64,000 nucleotides of DNA, taken from the NCBI RefSeq assembly GCF_900116495.1, contig NZ_FPAY01000002.1:370237-434236 (forward strand), given 5' to 3'. The notes beneath the pieces were generated by a model. That model worked only from the letters and a program-made list of their open reading frames with translations, was not told the DNA's origin and made no database searches. Shown one piece after another: positions 1 to 8,626 of this stretch. The stretch comes from Arthrobacter sp. ov118 (GTDB lineage: Bacteria; Actinomycetota; Actinomycetes; Actinomycetales; Micrococcaceae). Position 1 is the stretch's first letter. The number at the start of each line of letters is the position of its first letter. The position numbers and the translations under genes are program-made.

Positions 1-2025
1 CTCGCCGAACTGGGCCTCAGCGGCACGACCCTGGCGGCAGCCTTGCTGCACGACACTGTCGAGGACACCTCCTACACCCTGGCCGACCTCAAGGCCGAGT
101 TCGGCCCGGAAGTGGCCATGCTGGTGGACGGCGTCACAAAATTGGACAAGGTCAGCTTCGGTGAGGCGGCCCAGTCCGAGACCGTGCGCAAGATGGTCGT
201 GGCCATGGCCAAGGACATCCGCGTCCTGATGATCAAACTCGCCGACCGGCTGCACAATGCCCGCACCTGGCGTTTCGTCTCGGCTGAGTCCTCGGCGCGC
301 AAAGCCCGCGAGACCCTGGAAATCTTTGCGCCTCTCGCCCACCGGCTCGGCATGAACACCATTAAGTGGGAGCTGGAGGACCTGTCTTTTGCGGCCCTCT
401 ACCCCAAGGTGTACGAGGAAATCGTGCGGATGGTGGGGGACCGGACCCCGGAGCGCGAAAAGAACCTGGCCGTCATCCGCAACCAGATCACCGAGGACCT
501 TCGGGCCGCCAAGATCAAGGCCACGATCACCGGTCGTCCCAAGCACTACTACTCGATCTACCAAAAGATGATCGTCCGCGACAAGGACTTCGACGACATC
601 AACGACCTCATGGGCGTCCGAGTCCTGGTCGACTCCGTCCGGGACTGTTACGCGGCCCTGGGCGCAATGCATTCGCGCTGGAACCCCCTGCCTGGGCGGT
701 TCAAGGACTACATCGCGATGCCCAAGTTCAACATGTACCAGTCGCTGCACACCACGGTGATCGGTCCCGGCGGCAAGCCGGTGGAAATCCAAATCCGGAC
801 GCACGAGATGCACCGCCGCGCCGAGTATGGCGTGGCCGCACACTGGAAGTACAAAGACCAGCCGAACCGGACCGCGGCAGGGCCCGGCAGCCCGCGCGAC
901 GGCGACATGGGCTGGTTGCGCTCCCTCGTTGACTGGCAGCAGGAAACCTCGGACCCGGGCGAGTTCCTCGATTCCCTGCGCTTTGAAATCAATGCCCGCG
1001 AAGTGTTCGTCTTCACCCCCAAGGGCGAGGTCATGGCCCTTCCGGCAGGCTCCACTCCGGTGGACTTCGCCTACGCCGTGCACACCGAGGTGGGCCACCG
1101 GACCATCGGCGCCCGTGTCAACGGCAAACTCGTGCCGCTCAACAGCGAACTGAACCATGGCGACTGGGTGGAGATCTTCACCTCCAAGGCAGAGGGTGCC
1201 GGCCCCAGCCAGGACTGGCAGCACTTCGTCAAGAGCGCCCGGGCCCGGAACAAGATCAGGCAGTGGTTCAGCAAGGAACGCCGCGAGGAAGCGATCGACC
1301 GCGGCAAGGACCTGCTGACCAAGGCGATGCGGAAGCAAAACCTGCCGCTGCAGCGACTGATGACCCACGACGCCCTCGCCGCGATCGCCGAGGACTTCAA
1401 GTACACGGACATCTCCGGGCTCTACGCGGGTGTGGGTGATGGGCACACGTCCGCGCAGTCCGTCATGGAACGCCTGGTCGAGAGCCTCGGCGGGAACGAG
1501 CACCCGGACGACAACATCTCCGACGTCTCCATCCCCACCCAGGTCAGCAAGGCACGCTTCTCCGATTCCGGTGTGGTGGTCCGCGGCGTGGACGACGTCT
1601 GGGTGAAGCTGGCCCGGTGCTGTACGCCGGTGCCGCCGGACCCCATCCTGGGGTTCGTCACGCGCGGCTCAGGGGTATCGGTGCACCGGACCGACTGCAC
1701 CAACGTCAGCGGCCTGATGGACCAGCCGGACAGGATTGTGGAAGTCGACTGGGCGCCGACGCAGTCCAGCGTCTTCCTCGTGGAGATTCAGGTCGAAGCC
1801 CTCGACCGCAAGTCGCTGCTCTCCGACGTCACCCGCGTGCTCTCGGACAACCACGTCAATATCCTGGCGGCCAGTGTGCACACCTCCACGGACCGGGTGG
1901 CGATCTCCAAGTTTGCCTTCGAGATGGGCGATCCCAAATACCTTAGCCATGTGCTCAGCGCCGTCCGCCGGATCGACGGCGTCTTCGACGTGTACCGCAC
2001 CACCGGCAACCGCCGCCGCAACTAG
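1..2025 (+). CDS. rel: Bifunctional (p)ppGpp synthetase/hydrolase Rel, 5' end missing
   Basis: The reading frame is open from the first base, so the start lies upstream and 674 residues remain. Rel-family enzymes make (p)ppGpp from ATP and GTP/GDP and also hydrolyse it, setting the stringent response. The fragment opens inside the HD hydrolase domain (HDTVEDT at residues 17-23). It continues with the synthetase domain (RPKHYYSIYQKM near residue 180, YQSLHT near 246, EIQIRT shortly after), a TGS domain (about 335-395), a Cys-rich region with RCCTPVPPDPI, and a C-terminal ACT domain (about 592-670). Both catalytic halves look intact, as expected for the single long Rel of Actinobacteria. The full protein is probably 750-800 residues. 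Confidence 0.96.
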   Translation, partial: LAELGLSGTTLAAALLHDTVEDTSYTLADLKAEFGPEVAMLVDGVTKLDKVSFGEAAQSETVRKMVVAMAKDIRVLMIKLADRLHNARTWRFVSAESSARKARETLEIFAPLAHRLGMNTIKWELEDLSFAALYPKVYEEIVRMVGDRTPEREKNLAVIRNQITEDLRAAKIKATITGRPKHYYSIYQKMIVRDKDFDDINDLMGVRVLVDSVRDCYAALGAMHSRWNPLPGRFKDYIAMPKFNMYQSLHTTVIGPGGKPVEIQIRTHEMHRRAEYGVAAHWKYKDQPNRTAAGPGSPRDGDMGWLRSLVDWQQETSDPGEFLDSLRFEINAREVFVFTPKGEVMALPAGSTPVDFAYAVHTEVGHRTIGARVNGKLVPLNSELNHGDWVEIFTSKAEGAGPSQDWQHFVKSARARNKIRQWFSKERREEAIDRGKDLLTKAMRKQNLPLQRLMTHDALAAIAEDFKYTDISGLYAGVGDGHTSAQSVMERLVESLGGNEHPDDNISDVSIPTQVSKARFSDSGVVVRGVDDVWVKLARCCTPVPPDPILGFVTRGSGVSVHRTDCTNVSGLMDQPDRIVEVDWAPTQSSVFLVEIQVEALDRKSLLSDVTRVLSDNHVNILAASVHTSTDRVAISKFAFEMGDPKYLSHVLSAVRRIDGVFDVYRTTGNRRRN

Positions 2026-2093
2026 CCCCCACCGGCCGGCTTCTGTGAGGGCGGCTCGTATGGGGGCCGTTCCTGCGACTGCCGTTCCTCCGG

Positions 2094-2804
2094 CTATGGC
2101 TCCTCCGGGGGCGGCGCCAGGGCGCCGAGCTTGGCCAGCGCCGCCCTCCTGTGCGGGACGCGGGGGCTGGCGTCAACGGCGAGCTTCAGCAGCCGGAGCC
2201 GAACACCCAGCTCGGGTCTGGCCAGGAGCGCCGTCAGGGCCGGCACGGCGCGTTCCGCCTCCACGTGCAGGGCGACGTCCAGCGCAGTGCGCAGCGGGCT
2301 GGACACCATCAAGCCCCCCATGCTGACCACGTCGAAGGGCCCCAACCGCACCTCGTGGAACGTGCAGCCGCGCGCGGACCTGAGGCTGGATATGCGCCGG
2401 TTGGCGTCGACCAGCAGTGCCAGGCGGTCAGGCTCGGCGGCGCAGCCATAGATCCAGGCCGCGGTCATCCGCCCCGCCACCACCCGCTGCCGGATGGCCG
2501 GCGCCACGGCGAGGGCTGCGGCGCGGGCGCGCAACTGCGGACTGGCAGGGGCGCCGGGCGGCAGGTAGCCGCGCTGATAAAGCTGCGTCAGCACGCCGTC
2601 GGCGGCCATGGCCTGAAGTTCGGGCCAGGAGAACAGGGCGCCGGGGGAGTAGAGCTCGCACTGCCCCGGACCTTGGGCCCTTGGCTCCGCGCCCTGAGCC
2701 CTCGGACCCTGAGCCGAAGTGGGAGCCCGACCCGGACCCCCAACCGGAGCCCCACCCAGACCCGCACCCGAACCAGGGGCGGGGGCGCGGGGCATGAGTA
2801 CCAT
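2094..2804 (-). CDS. AbiEi-like (type IV antitoxin-like) protein, no toxin partner seen
   Basis: About 236 residues. The N-terminal 45 residues are Gly/Pro/Ala-rich and look disordered. A possible winged-helix follows (FSWPELQAMAADGVLTQLYQ, then RGYLPP). The C-terminal half carries the SSPLRTALDVAL pattern typical of the AbiEi/DUF559-neighbour family that is abundant in Arthrobacter and relatives and is usually annotated as type IV toxin-antitoxin AbiEi-family antitoxin. No AbiEii-type nucleotidyltransferase toxin lies next to it; the neighbours are rel (convergent) and the DUF349 gene. The start is uncertain: ATG 2804 is used, and a GTG at 2831 would add nine residues. The assignment rests on motif resemblance only. 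Confidence 0.6.
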   Translation of the reverse strand: MVLMPRAPAPGSGAGLGGAPVGGPGRAPTSAQGPRAQGAEPRAQGPGQCELYSPGALFSWPELQAMAADGVLTQLYQRGYLPPGAPASPQLRARAAALAVAPAIRQRVVAGRMTAAWIYGCAAEPDRLALLVDANRRISSLRSARGCTFHEVRLGPFDVVSMGGLMVSSPLRTALDVALHVEAERAVPALTALLARPELGVRLRLLKLAVDASPRVPHRRAALAKLGALAPPPEEP

Positions 2805-2843
2805 TCCGCCATCGTTGCCGGTTTCCCGCACACAGAACAGGCC

Positions 2844-2874
2844 CCGTTCCGGTCATGTGGATAAACCGGAACGG
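2844..2874 (-). terminator. Hairpin downstream of the DUF349 gene
   Basis: A perfect 10-bp inverted repeat (CCGTTCCGGT at 2844-2853, ACCGGAACGG at 2865-2874) with a 12-nt loop lies just after the stop codon of the minus-strand DUF349 gene. It has no clear T-tract, so it may be a weak or factor-assisted terminator. Confidence 0.45.
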
Positions 2875-2899
2875 AGCCTGAACTGGCCGTCTAATGTGC

Positions 2900-4624
2900 T
2901 TAGGCGAGTTCGCTCGCCGAACGCTCGAGCTGCTCCAACCAGGCCTGCCGGGCCTCGAGGGCTTCCTTGGCTGACTTGATCTTGCGCTCGTCGCCGGCCT
3001 TCTCCGCCTTGGCCAGATCTTCCTTGAGGCCGGCAATGGCAGCTTCCAGCTGGGTCAGGGCGCTGTTCGTGCGTGCCTTCGTCTCCGGGTTGGAGCGCTT
3101 CCAGTTCTCGTCCTCGGCGTCTCGGACGGCGTCCTCGACCTTACGCAGACCTGCCTCGATGCGGCCCATGTCCGCGCGCGGGACCTTGCCGGCTTCTTCC
3201 CAGCGGTCGCGGATGGACTGCAGCGCCTTCTTGGCAGCTGCCAGGTCCTTGATCGGCAGGAGCTCATTGGCCTCGGCCAGGAGTGCTTCCTTGACGACGA
3301 GGTTCGCACCGTATTCCTGGTCGATCTCGTCGTTGGCTGCCTGCCGGTTGGTGAAGAACACATCCTGGGCGGCGCGGAAGCGCGCCCACAGGGCATCGTC
3401 GTCCTTGCGGCTGGCGCGGGGCGACGCTTTCCAGTCTTCCATCAGGCGGCGGTACTCGCCGGCGGCGAAGCCCCAGTCCGTCGACGAGGACAGTGCCTCG
3501 GCCTCGGCGATGAGTTTTTCCTTGGCGGCCTTGGCTGCGGAGTTGTTGCTGTCCAGCTGGGAGAAGTAGGCGCGACGGTGCCGGTCGAAGACCGTGCGGG
3601 CGGCGCGGAACCGCTTCCACAGCGCGTCCTCGTTGCTGCGCCCGAGCCGGACGCCGCTCTTCTGCGCGGTCTTCCAGCTCTCGAAGAGCTCGTTCATCCG
3701 GGCGCTGGAAGTCTTCCACTGGATCTGCGCCGGATCATGGCCGGCGATTTCCTCGGCCTCGGCCACGATGGCCTCGCGGGCGGCGAGTTCGGCGGCGCGG
3801 ACGGCATCGTGTTCGGCCTTCTCGGCCTTCTCAAGCTCGCCGATCTGCGTCACCAGTGCGTCCAGCCGGGCCTCCGCGGAGCGGAAGTCGCCCACCATGT
3901 TCCGTTCCGCGAGCTGCTCGCGCAGGTGCGTGACGGTCTTCTGCATGTCCGTGGTGGGTGCCTTGGAGCTGACGCGCTGTTCAAGCAGGTCGATCTGCGC
4001 CACGACGTCGTCAAACTTCCGGGCGAAGTAGCCCAGCGCCTCGTCGGCGCTGACTCCCGGGTACTGGCCGACGGGGTATTCCGTGCCGTCAATCGTCAGG
4101 AAAACGTGGCCGTCACCCTCCACCCGGCCCCAGCGGGCTGCTTCAGCCAGCGAGGCGGCGGAAGATACGGCGGCCGGCCCGGGAGCCGGTGCGGCGGGGG
4201 ACGGCTTGGCCTTGGGCCGGGCGGCGAATGCTGCCGGAGTCGGCGCGGGCCGAGGTGCCGGCGTCGGTCGCGGGGACGGCGCGGGAGCAGCAGGAACCGA
4301 CTCGGCAGGCGCCGCTTCAGTTTCGTCGGGCGCGGGAGCAGCAGGAACCGACTCGGCAGGCGCCGCTTCAGCAGCAGGCGCGGCTTCAGTTTCGGCCGGG
4401 GCGGCTTCTGCGGCCGGCTCGGCGGCAGGCGCGGCAACCTCGGCGGGGGCGTCGTCGTCGCTCGCGGCGGGCTCAACGTCAGCCGCGGCGGGCGCCGTGT
4501 CGCCGGCTACGTCGCCGGACGCGTCCCGGGTAGCGCCTGCACCCTGGGCCAGGGTTGCCTCGGTTTCGGTTTCGTTGGCGGATGCTGCTGCCAATGTTTC
4601 GTCGGATTTCTGACTGTCTGTCAC
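2900..4624 (-). CDS. DUF349 domain-containing protein with low-complexity N-terminus
   Basis: 574 residues from a GTG start. Residues 1-155 are an Ala/Pro/Glu-rich, probably disordered region (repeated ETEAAPAESVPAAPAP units). The rest is a charged, helical region with several DUF349-type repeats marked by WK or RFRAA patterns (LFESWKTAQKSG, LWKRFRAARTVFDRHR, LWARFRAAQDVFFTNR) and a coiled-coil-like C-terminus. DUF349 proteins are widespread in Actinobacteria between rel and the cyclophilin gene; their biochemical role is not firmly known. No signal peptide or membrane segment is visible, so a cytoplasmic location is likely. The gene is transcribed convergently to rel and lies downstream of the cyclophilin gene on the same strand. 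Confidence 0.9.
   Translation of the reverse strand: MTDSQKSDETLAAASANETETEATLAQGAGATRDASGDVAGDTAPAAADVEPAASDDDAPAEVAAPAAEPAAEAAPAETEAAPAAEAAPAESVPAAPAPDETEAAPAESVPAAPAPSPRPTPAPRPAPTPAAFAARPKAKPSPAAPAPGPAAVSSAASLAEAARWGRVEGDGHVFLTIDGTEYPVGQYPGVSADEALGYFARKFDDVVAQIDLLEQRVSSKAPTTDMQKTVTHLREQLAERNMVGDFRSAEARLDALVTQIGELEKAEKAEHDAVRAAELAAREAIVAEAEEIAGHDPAQIQWKTSSARMNELFESWKTAQKSGVRLGRSNEDALWKRFRAARTVFDRHRRAYFSQLDSNNSAAKAAKEKLIAEAEALSSSTDWGFAAGEYRRLMEDWKASPRASRKDDDALWARFRAAQDVFFTNRQAANDEIDQEYGANLVVKEALLAEANELLPIKDLAAAKKALQSIRDRWEEAGKVPRADMGRIEAGLRKVEDAVRDAEDENWKRSNPETKARTNSALTQLEAAIAGLKEDLAKAEKAGDERKIKSAKEALEARQAWLEQLERSASELA
4279..4371. repeat. 42-bp exact direct repeat, 51-bp period, inside the DUF349 gene
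   Basis: The same 42 bases occur at 4279-4320 and 4330-4371. The period of 51 bp is 17 codons, so the duplication is in frame and lengthens the Ala/Pro/Glu-rich N-terminal tail by one ESVPAAPAP-type unit. Confidence 0.9.
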
Positions 4625-4682
4625 CGCTAGAAGTCTTTCGCTTGGAGGGATACCGGACCACGGCGTTCAGGGCCGCGGCTGG

Positions 4683-5489
4683 TCACTTCAGTGAGAACGA
4701 GTCTATCGTGACTGGTTCCACAGGTGCGCCGTCCGTGGCGCTCTCGCCCGGTTTAAGTCCGGCGGCGGCGATCCCGCTCACCACGTCGAGCCCGGACGTC
4801 ACCTTGCCCACCACCGTATAGCCGCCGGCGGCATCGGCCGGAATGACGGTGTCCTTGTACACGATGAAGAACTGGGTTCCGTTGCTGTTGGCGTTGCCGC
4901 TGGTCCGGGCCACGGCGATGGTTCCGGCGGGGTACTTATTGTCCGTCGGGGCGTTTTCCACTGGTCCCCAGACGTAGGACGGATCGCTGCTGCCGTTGCC
5001 GGACTTGGACCCGCACTGCAGGACACCAAAGTTCTCGGCGGTGGTGAGCCGGTGGCAGTTGAGGCCGTTGTAGAAGTTTTGGTCGGCCAAGGACTTGAAG
5101 ACGGCAGCGGCCTGCGGGGCCTTCGTGCCGTCGAGCTCAACGCCCAACGTGCCGCGGTTTAGTTTCAGTTCGCCGGTAAAGGTCTTGCCCGCGGCGGCAT
5201 CGGGTTTGGGGATGTTAGCGGCATTCGTCGGGTCAGCAGTCGGCGTGGCGGACGCTGACGGGCTCGCTAGTCCCTCTTGGACGGCAGCGACCTCTTCTTC
5301 GGTCGGGTTTGAGGAAAAGACGGTGAGCTGCAGGACCAGGGCGAGGGCGATCGCCCCTGCACCGGCGCTGACGGCCAGAAGGTTGTCACGCTTGCGGCGC
5401 TTGTCCTGGTCCCGGCGCAGAGCGCGCCTGGCCTCCATCTGCTGGACGCGCCGCTTCGCCTCGCGGGCGCTGCGTGAACTGGCGGCCAA
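4683..5489 (-). CDS. Membrane-anchored cyclophilin-type peptidyl-prolyl isomerase
   Basis: 268 residues. A basic, Arg/Lys-rich cytoplasmic N-terminus (residues 1-36) is followed by one membrane segment (about 37-62, NLLAVSAGAGAIALALVLQL) and an Ala/Ser/Thr/Pro linker. The cyclophilin domain then runs from about residue 103 to the end, so the enzyme acts outside the membrane. CHRL keeps the catalytic Arg of the usual FHRV motif, and NGTQFFIVY is the conserved core strand. The start is a TTG at 5489 with AGGAGG four bases upstream. It isomerises Xaa-Pro bonds in exported proteins. The gene sits between the DUF349 gene and hisS, the usual actinobacterial arrangement. Confidence 0.9.
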   Translation of the reverse strand: MAASSRSAREAKRRVQQMEARRALRRDQDKRRKRDNLLAVSAGAGAIALALVLQLTVFSSNPTEEEVAAVQEGLASPSASATPTADPTNAANIPKPDAAAGKTFTGELKLNRGTLGVELDGTKAPQAAAVFKSLADQNFYNGLNCHRLTTAENFGVLQCGSKSGNGSSDPSYVWGPVENAPTDNKYPAGTIAVARTSGNANSNGTQFFIVYKDTVIPADAAGGYTVVGKVTSGLDVVSGIAAAGLKPGESATDGAPVEPVTIDSFSLK

Positions 5490-5606
5490 TGGTCCTCCTG
5501 GTTGTCAGGCCGTGACCGCAACGGGCGGTGGGCGTCGTCGCGGTTACAGCAGCAAGCTGCCGGCAGTCCACCGGACCGGCCCCGTTGGAAGAAGCGGGCG
5601 CCGAAC

Positions 5607-5637
5607 GCATAAACTGACTGCCGCACACAGTTTATGC
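5607..5637. promoter_or_regulatory. Perfect 10-bp inverted repeat between the cyclophilin gene and hisS
   Basis: GCATAAACTG (5607-5616) and CAGTTTATGC (5628-5637) are exact reverse complements, 11 bases apart. Arm centres are 21 bp apart, two helical turns, which suits a dimeric DNA-binding protein. The element lies in the 273-bp divergent intergenic region. No T-tract follows on either strand, so an operator is more likely than a terminator. The binding protein is unknown. Confidence 0.5.
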
Positions 5638-5762
5638 ACGACTGGCCGGTCTGCCGCCTATCTTCGCTACGTTTCGACAGAGAATGACCGAAGAAGACCG
5701 TGCCGGACGATACTGCGTCGCGACGACATACCGCAGTAGCAACTAGAGGAGAAAATTTCACC

Positions 5763-7103
5763 ATGGCACGCACAGCCTCCCTGTCAGGATTCCCCGAGTG
5801 GCTTCCGGAGGAGCGGCTGGTGGAACTCCACGTGCTGGACACGCTGCGCCGGACATTTGAGCTCCATGGTTTCTCCTCGATCGAAACCCGCGCCGTGGAG
5901 ACCGTTGGTCAATTGCTGCGTAAGGGCGAAATCGACAAAGAGGTTTACGGCCTCAGCCGTCTCCAGGACGAGGAAGACGCAACGCCCAAGACGGATCACC
6001 ACGCCCTGGCCCTGCACTTTGACCTCACCGTGCCGTTCGCGCGCTACGTCGTGGAAAACGCCGGGTACCTGGCGTTTCCGTTCCGCCGCTACCAGATCCA
6101 GAAGGTCTGGCGCGGCGAGCGTCCCCAGGAGGGACGGGCCCGGGAGTTCACCCAGGCGGACATCGATGTTGTGGGCGACGGCGAACTGCCGTTCCGTTAC
6201 GACGTCGAGATCGCGCTGGTGATCGCCGAAGCCCTCAACGCCCTTCCGATCCCCGACTTTCTGTTGCGGATCAACAACCGCAAGTTGGCCGAAGGTTTCT
6301 ACACCGGAATCGGCCTGACAGACACTCCGGGGGTGCTGCGCAGCATCGACAAGCTCGAAAAGGTCGGGGCCGCTAAGGTTGCCGAGCTGCTCAAGGAAGA
6401 GCTTGGAGCTACCGACGAGCAGGCGCAGGCCGCCCTCAAACTCGCCGGGATCCGGACCAAGGACACGTCCTTCGTGGAACAGGTGCGCGCGCTGGGCGTC
6501 AGCAACGAACTGCTGGAGGAGGGCCTGAACGAGCTGGAGCAGGTCATTGCGGCCGCCGTCCAGCACGCCCCCGGGCGGGTGGTTGCCGACCTCAGCATTG
6601 CCCGCGGACTCGACTACTACACGGGCACCGTGGTGGAAACGGTCCTGGTGGGCCACGAGCAGCTCGGCTCCATCTGCTCCGGCGGCCGCTACGACGCCTT
6701 GGCCAGCAAGGGCAACCGCAAGTTCCCCGGCGTCGGACTTTCCATCGGCGTGACCCGGCTGGTGTCCCGGATGCTCAGCCAGGACCTCGCGAAAGCCTCG
6801 CGGTCCGTTCCGACGGCCGTGCTGGTGGCGCTGAACGACGACGAGAGCTGGGCAGCCGCGCAGGACGTCGCCGCGCAGCTGCGCAACCGCGGCATCTGCA
6901 CCGAAGTCGCGGCGAAGGCGGAGAAATTCGGCAAGCAGATCAAGTTCGCGGACCGCCGTGGCATTCCCTTTGTCTGGTTCACCGACGACGACGGCAAGCA
7001 CCAGGTCAAGGACATCCGCTCGGGCGAGCAGTACGACGCCGACCCGGCCACGTGGGCGCCGTCCGAGGAGGACCTGCACGTGCGCGTCACCACCGTGAAG
7101 TAG
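5763..7103 (+). CDS. hisS: Histidyl-tRNA synthetase
   Basis: 446 residues. This class II synthetase charges tRNA-His. Motif 2 is visible as FRRYQIQKVWRGERPQ, followed by GRAREFTQADIDVVG; the histidine-binding motif GLDYYTGTVVE and motif 3 region SICSGGRYD are also present. The C-terminal anticodon-binding domain occupies roughly the last 95 residues. The ATG at 5763 is chosen because AGAGGAGA lies eight bases upstream and the protein begins MARTASLSGFPEWLPEE; the frame is open further upstream without a better ribosome binding site. Cytoplasmic. Confidence 0.95.
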   Translation: MARTASLSGFPEWLPEERLVELHVLDTLRRTFELHGFSSIETRAVETVGQLLRKGEIDKEVYGLSRLQDEEDATPKTDHHALALHFDLTVPFARYVVENAGYLAFPFRRYQIQKVWRGERPQEGRAREFTQADIDVVGDGELPFRYDVEIALVIAEALNALPIPDFLLRINNRKLAEGFYTGIGLTDTPGVLRSIDKLEKVGAAKVAELLKEELGATDEQAQAALKLAGIRTKDTSFVEQVRALGVSNELLEEGLNELEQVIAAAVQHAPGRVVADLSIARGLDYYTGTVVETVLVGHEQLGSICSGGRYDALASKGNRKFPGVGLSIGVTRLVSRMLSQDLAKASRSVPTAVLVALNDDESWAAAQDVAAQLRNRGICTEVAAKAEKFGKQIKFADRRGIPFVWFTDDDGKHQVKDIRSGEQYDADPATWAPSEEDLHVRVTTVK

Positions 7104-7121
7104 GTCCTTCCTGCGTCCCCA

Positions 7122-7177
7122 CTACGTACTGCGCCCTACGTACGGCGCTCTACGTACTGCGCCTTACGTACGGCGCC
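7122..7177. repeat. Four tandem 14-bp repeats between convergent hisS and permease genes
   Basis: Units at 7122-7135, 7136-7149, 7150-7163 and 7164-7177 follow CTACGTACTGCGCC or CTACGTACGGCGCT/C. Each unit contains the palindrome TACGTA, and alternate units can pair as GCGC-rich hairpins. The last unit contains the stop codon of the permease gene. Confidence 0.9.
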
Positions 7178-8483
7178 GCCGCAGGACGAGGAACCTAACG
7201 GCCACCCCGACGGCCAGGACCCCTGCCATGACCAGCATGGAGGCCGGCGGAAGTGTCACGGCCAGGACCAGGCAGCCGAGGAAGCCCAGCGCATTGAGCC
7301 AGCGCGGCGCGTGCCACGGCCGGGCGGGCAGGGTGAAGGCGGCCGCGTTAGTCACGGCGTAGTAAATAAGCACGCCGAAGCTGGAAAACCCGACCACGGT
7401 CAGCACATCGCGGGTTAGTAGCAAGATAATGACGACGGCGGCGACGGCCAGTTCTGCGACCAGCGGCACGGTGTGGGCGCCGCCCACCCGGGCCAGCGGG
7501 GTAGGCAGGTCACCTTCCCTGGCCATCGCCAGGGTGGTCCTGCCTACCCCCGCGATCAAGGCCAGAAGCGCACCAAGACAGGCGGCGGCCGCCCCGGCCT
7601 GGACGAAGGGGGCCCCGGCGCTGAGCCGCGAGTGTTCCACCGCGTCCAGCAGCGGCGCCGTCGAGCCCGCCAGTTGCTGCGGCGGCAGGTGCCACTGCAG
7701 CAGGACGGCCAGTGTCAGGTAAATCACGAAGGCCCCAGCCAGGGCGGCCAGGATGGCGCGCGGGATGGTGCGGGCCGGGTCCTTGACCTCCTCGCCCAGC
7801 GTGGCGATCCGGGCGTAGCCCGCGAACGCGAAGAACATCAGTCCCGCCGCCGGAAGGACGCCCCAGCCACCCGACGTCGCCGGTGCCGTCAGCGCCGCAA
7901 GCTCCCCGGCTGCGCCGGGGGCGCCGTCCGGGTGCGGACCCAGCAGCGACGCCGCGGCCACGAACACGAGCGTGGCCAGGACCACGGCGAGGAGAATCCT
8001 GGTCAGCAGCGCGGTCCGCGTAATGCCAAGCAGGTTGACGCCGGTGAGGACCACGACGGCGCCGATAGCCAGCGGCGTGGCGTAGGCGGGCGCCGCATAG
8101 TGCCCGAACGTGAGCGCCATCGCCGCGCATGACGCCGTCTTGCCCGTCACGAAACCCCAACCGGCGATGAAACCGGGCCACTCGCCAAGCTGCCGGCGTC
8201 CATACACGTACGTGCCGCCGCTGGCGGGGTACTTGGCCGCCAGTTGCGCCGACGCGACGGCGTTGCAGTAGGCGATCAGGCCGGCCACGGCCACGGCGAG
8301 TGTCAGCAGCGGCCCGGCCAGGGCGGCGGCGGGGGAGAACACCACAAACACGCCGGCGCCGAGCATGGAACCCAGGCCGATTGCCGTGGAATCGAACACG
8401 CCGAGCCGGCGCTGGAGCCGCTGATGGCCGGCGTGGCCGCCCGGCGGGGAGCCGGGCGGGGTTCCGTGACGCCGGCTTGCCAT
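7164..8483 (-). CDS. APC-family amino acid permease
   Basis: 439 residues with about 12 hydrophobic segments. The first segment contains the APC signature region FDSTAIGLGSMLGAGVFVVFSP (GSMLGAGVF loop that contacts substrate), followed by AYCNAVASAQLAAKYPASGGTYVYG, typical of basic or neutral amino acid permeases. It is an inner-membrane secondary transporter; the substrate cannot be read from sequence. The ATG at 8483 starts MASRRHGTPPG with GGAAAGG about eleven bases upstream; extended starts further upstream run into the aspS promoter and are unlikely. It is divergent from aspS. Confidence 0.87.
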   Translation of the reverse strand: MASRRHGTPPGSPPGGHAGHQRLQRRLGVFDSTAIGLGSMLGAGVFVVFSPAAALAGPLLTLAVAVAGLIAYCNAVASAQLAAKYPASGGTYVYGRRQLGEWPGFIAGWGFVTGKTASCAAMALTFGHYAAPAYATPLAIGAVVVLTGVNLLGITRTALLTRILLAVVLATLVFVAAASLLGPHPDGAPGAAGELAALTAPATSGGWGVLPAAGLMFFAFAGYARIATLGEEVKDPARTIPRAILAALAGAFVIYLTLAVLLQWHLPPQQLAGSTAPLLDAVEHSRLSAGAPFVQAGAAAACLGALLALIAGVGRTTLAMAREGDLPTPLARVGGAHTVPLVAELAVAAVVIILLLTRDVLTVVGFSSFGVLIYYAVTNAAAFTLPARPWHAPRWLNALGFLGCLVLAVTLPPASMLVMAGVLAVGVAVRFLVLRRRRT

Positions 8484-8542
8484 GGCGGGAGGGGCCTTTC
8501 CAACGGGTAAACTCGAACGGGATCGTTCCTGCAGCGATCCTA

Positions 8543-8571
8543 TTGAACATTGTTTGCTGAACTTCAATATT
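8543..8571 (+). promoter_or_regulatory. Candidate promoter for aspS
   Basis: TTGAAC (8543-8548) and AATATT (8566-8571) are separated by 17 bases, 56 bases before the aspS start. The same region reads TTGAAG...TAGGAT on the minus strand, so it may serve the divergent permease. A perfect inverted repeat GGATCG/CGATCC (8520-8525 and 8535-8540) lies just upstream and could be an operator. Confidence 0.45.
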
Positions 8572-8626
8572 TTCTGAAGATCAACTTTTGAAACGTCACT
8601 TATGATTTTCCGCTGAAAGGAATGCT

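Noticed and set aside
3578..4630. Plus-strand frame opposite the DUF349 gene with Gly/Arg repeats
   Set aside because: The repeat is the reverse reading of the Ala/Pro/Glu tail of DUF349; no start site evidence.
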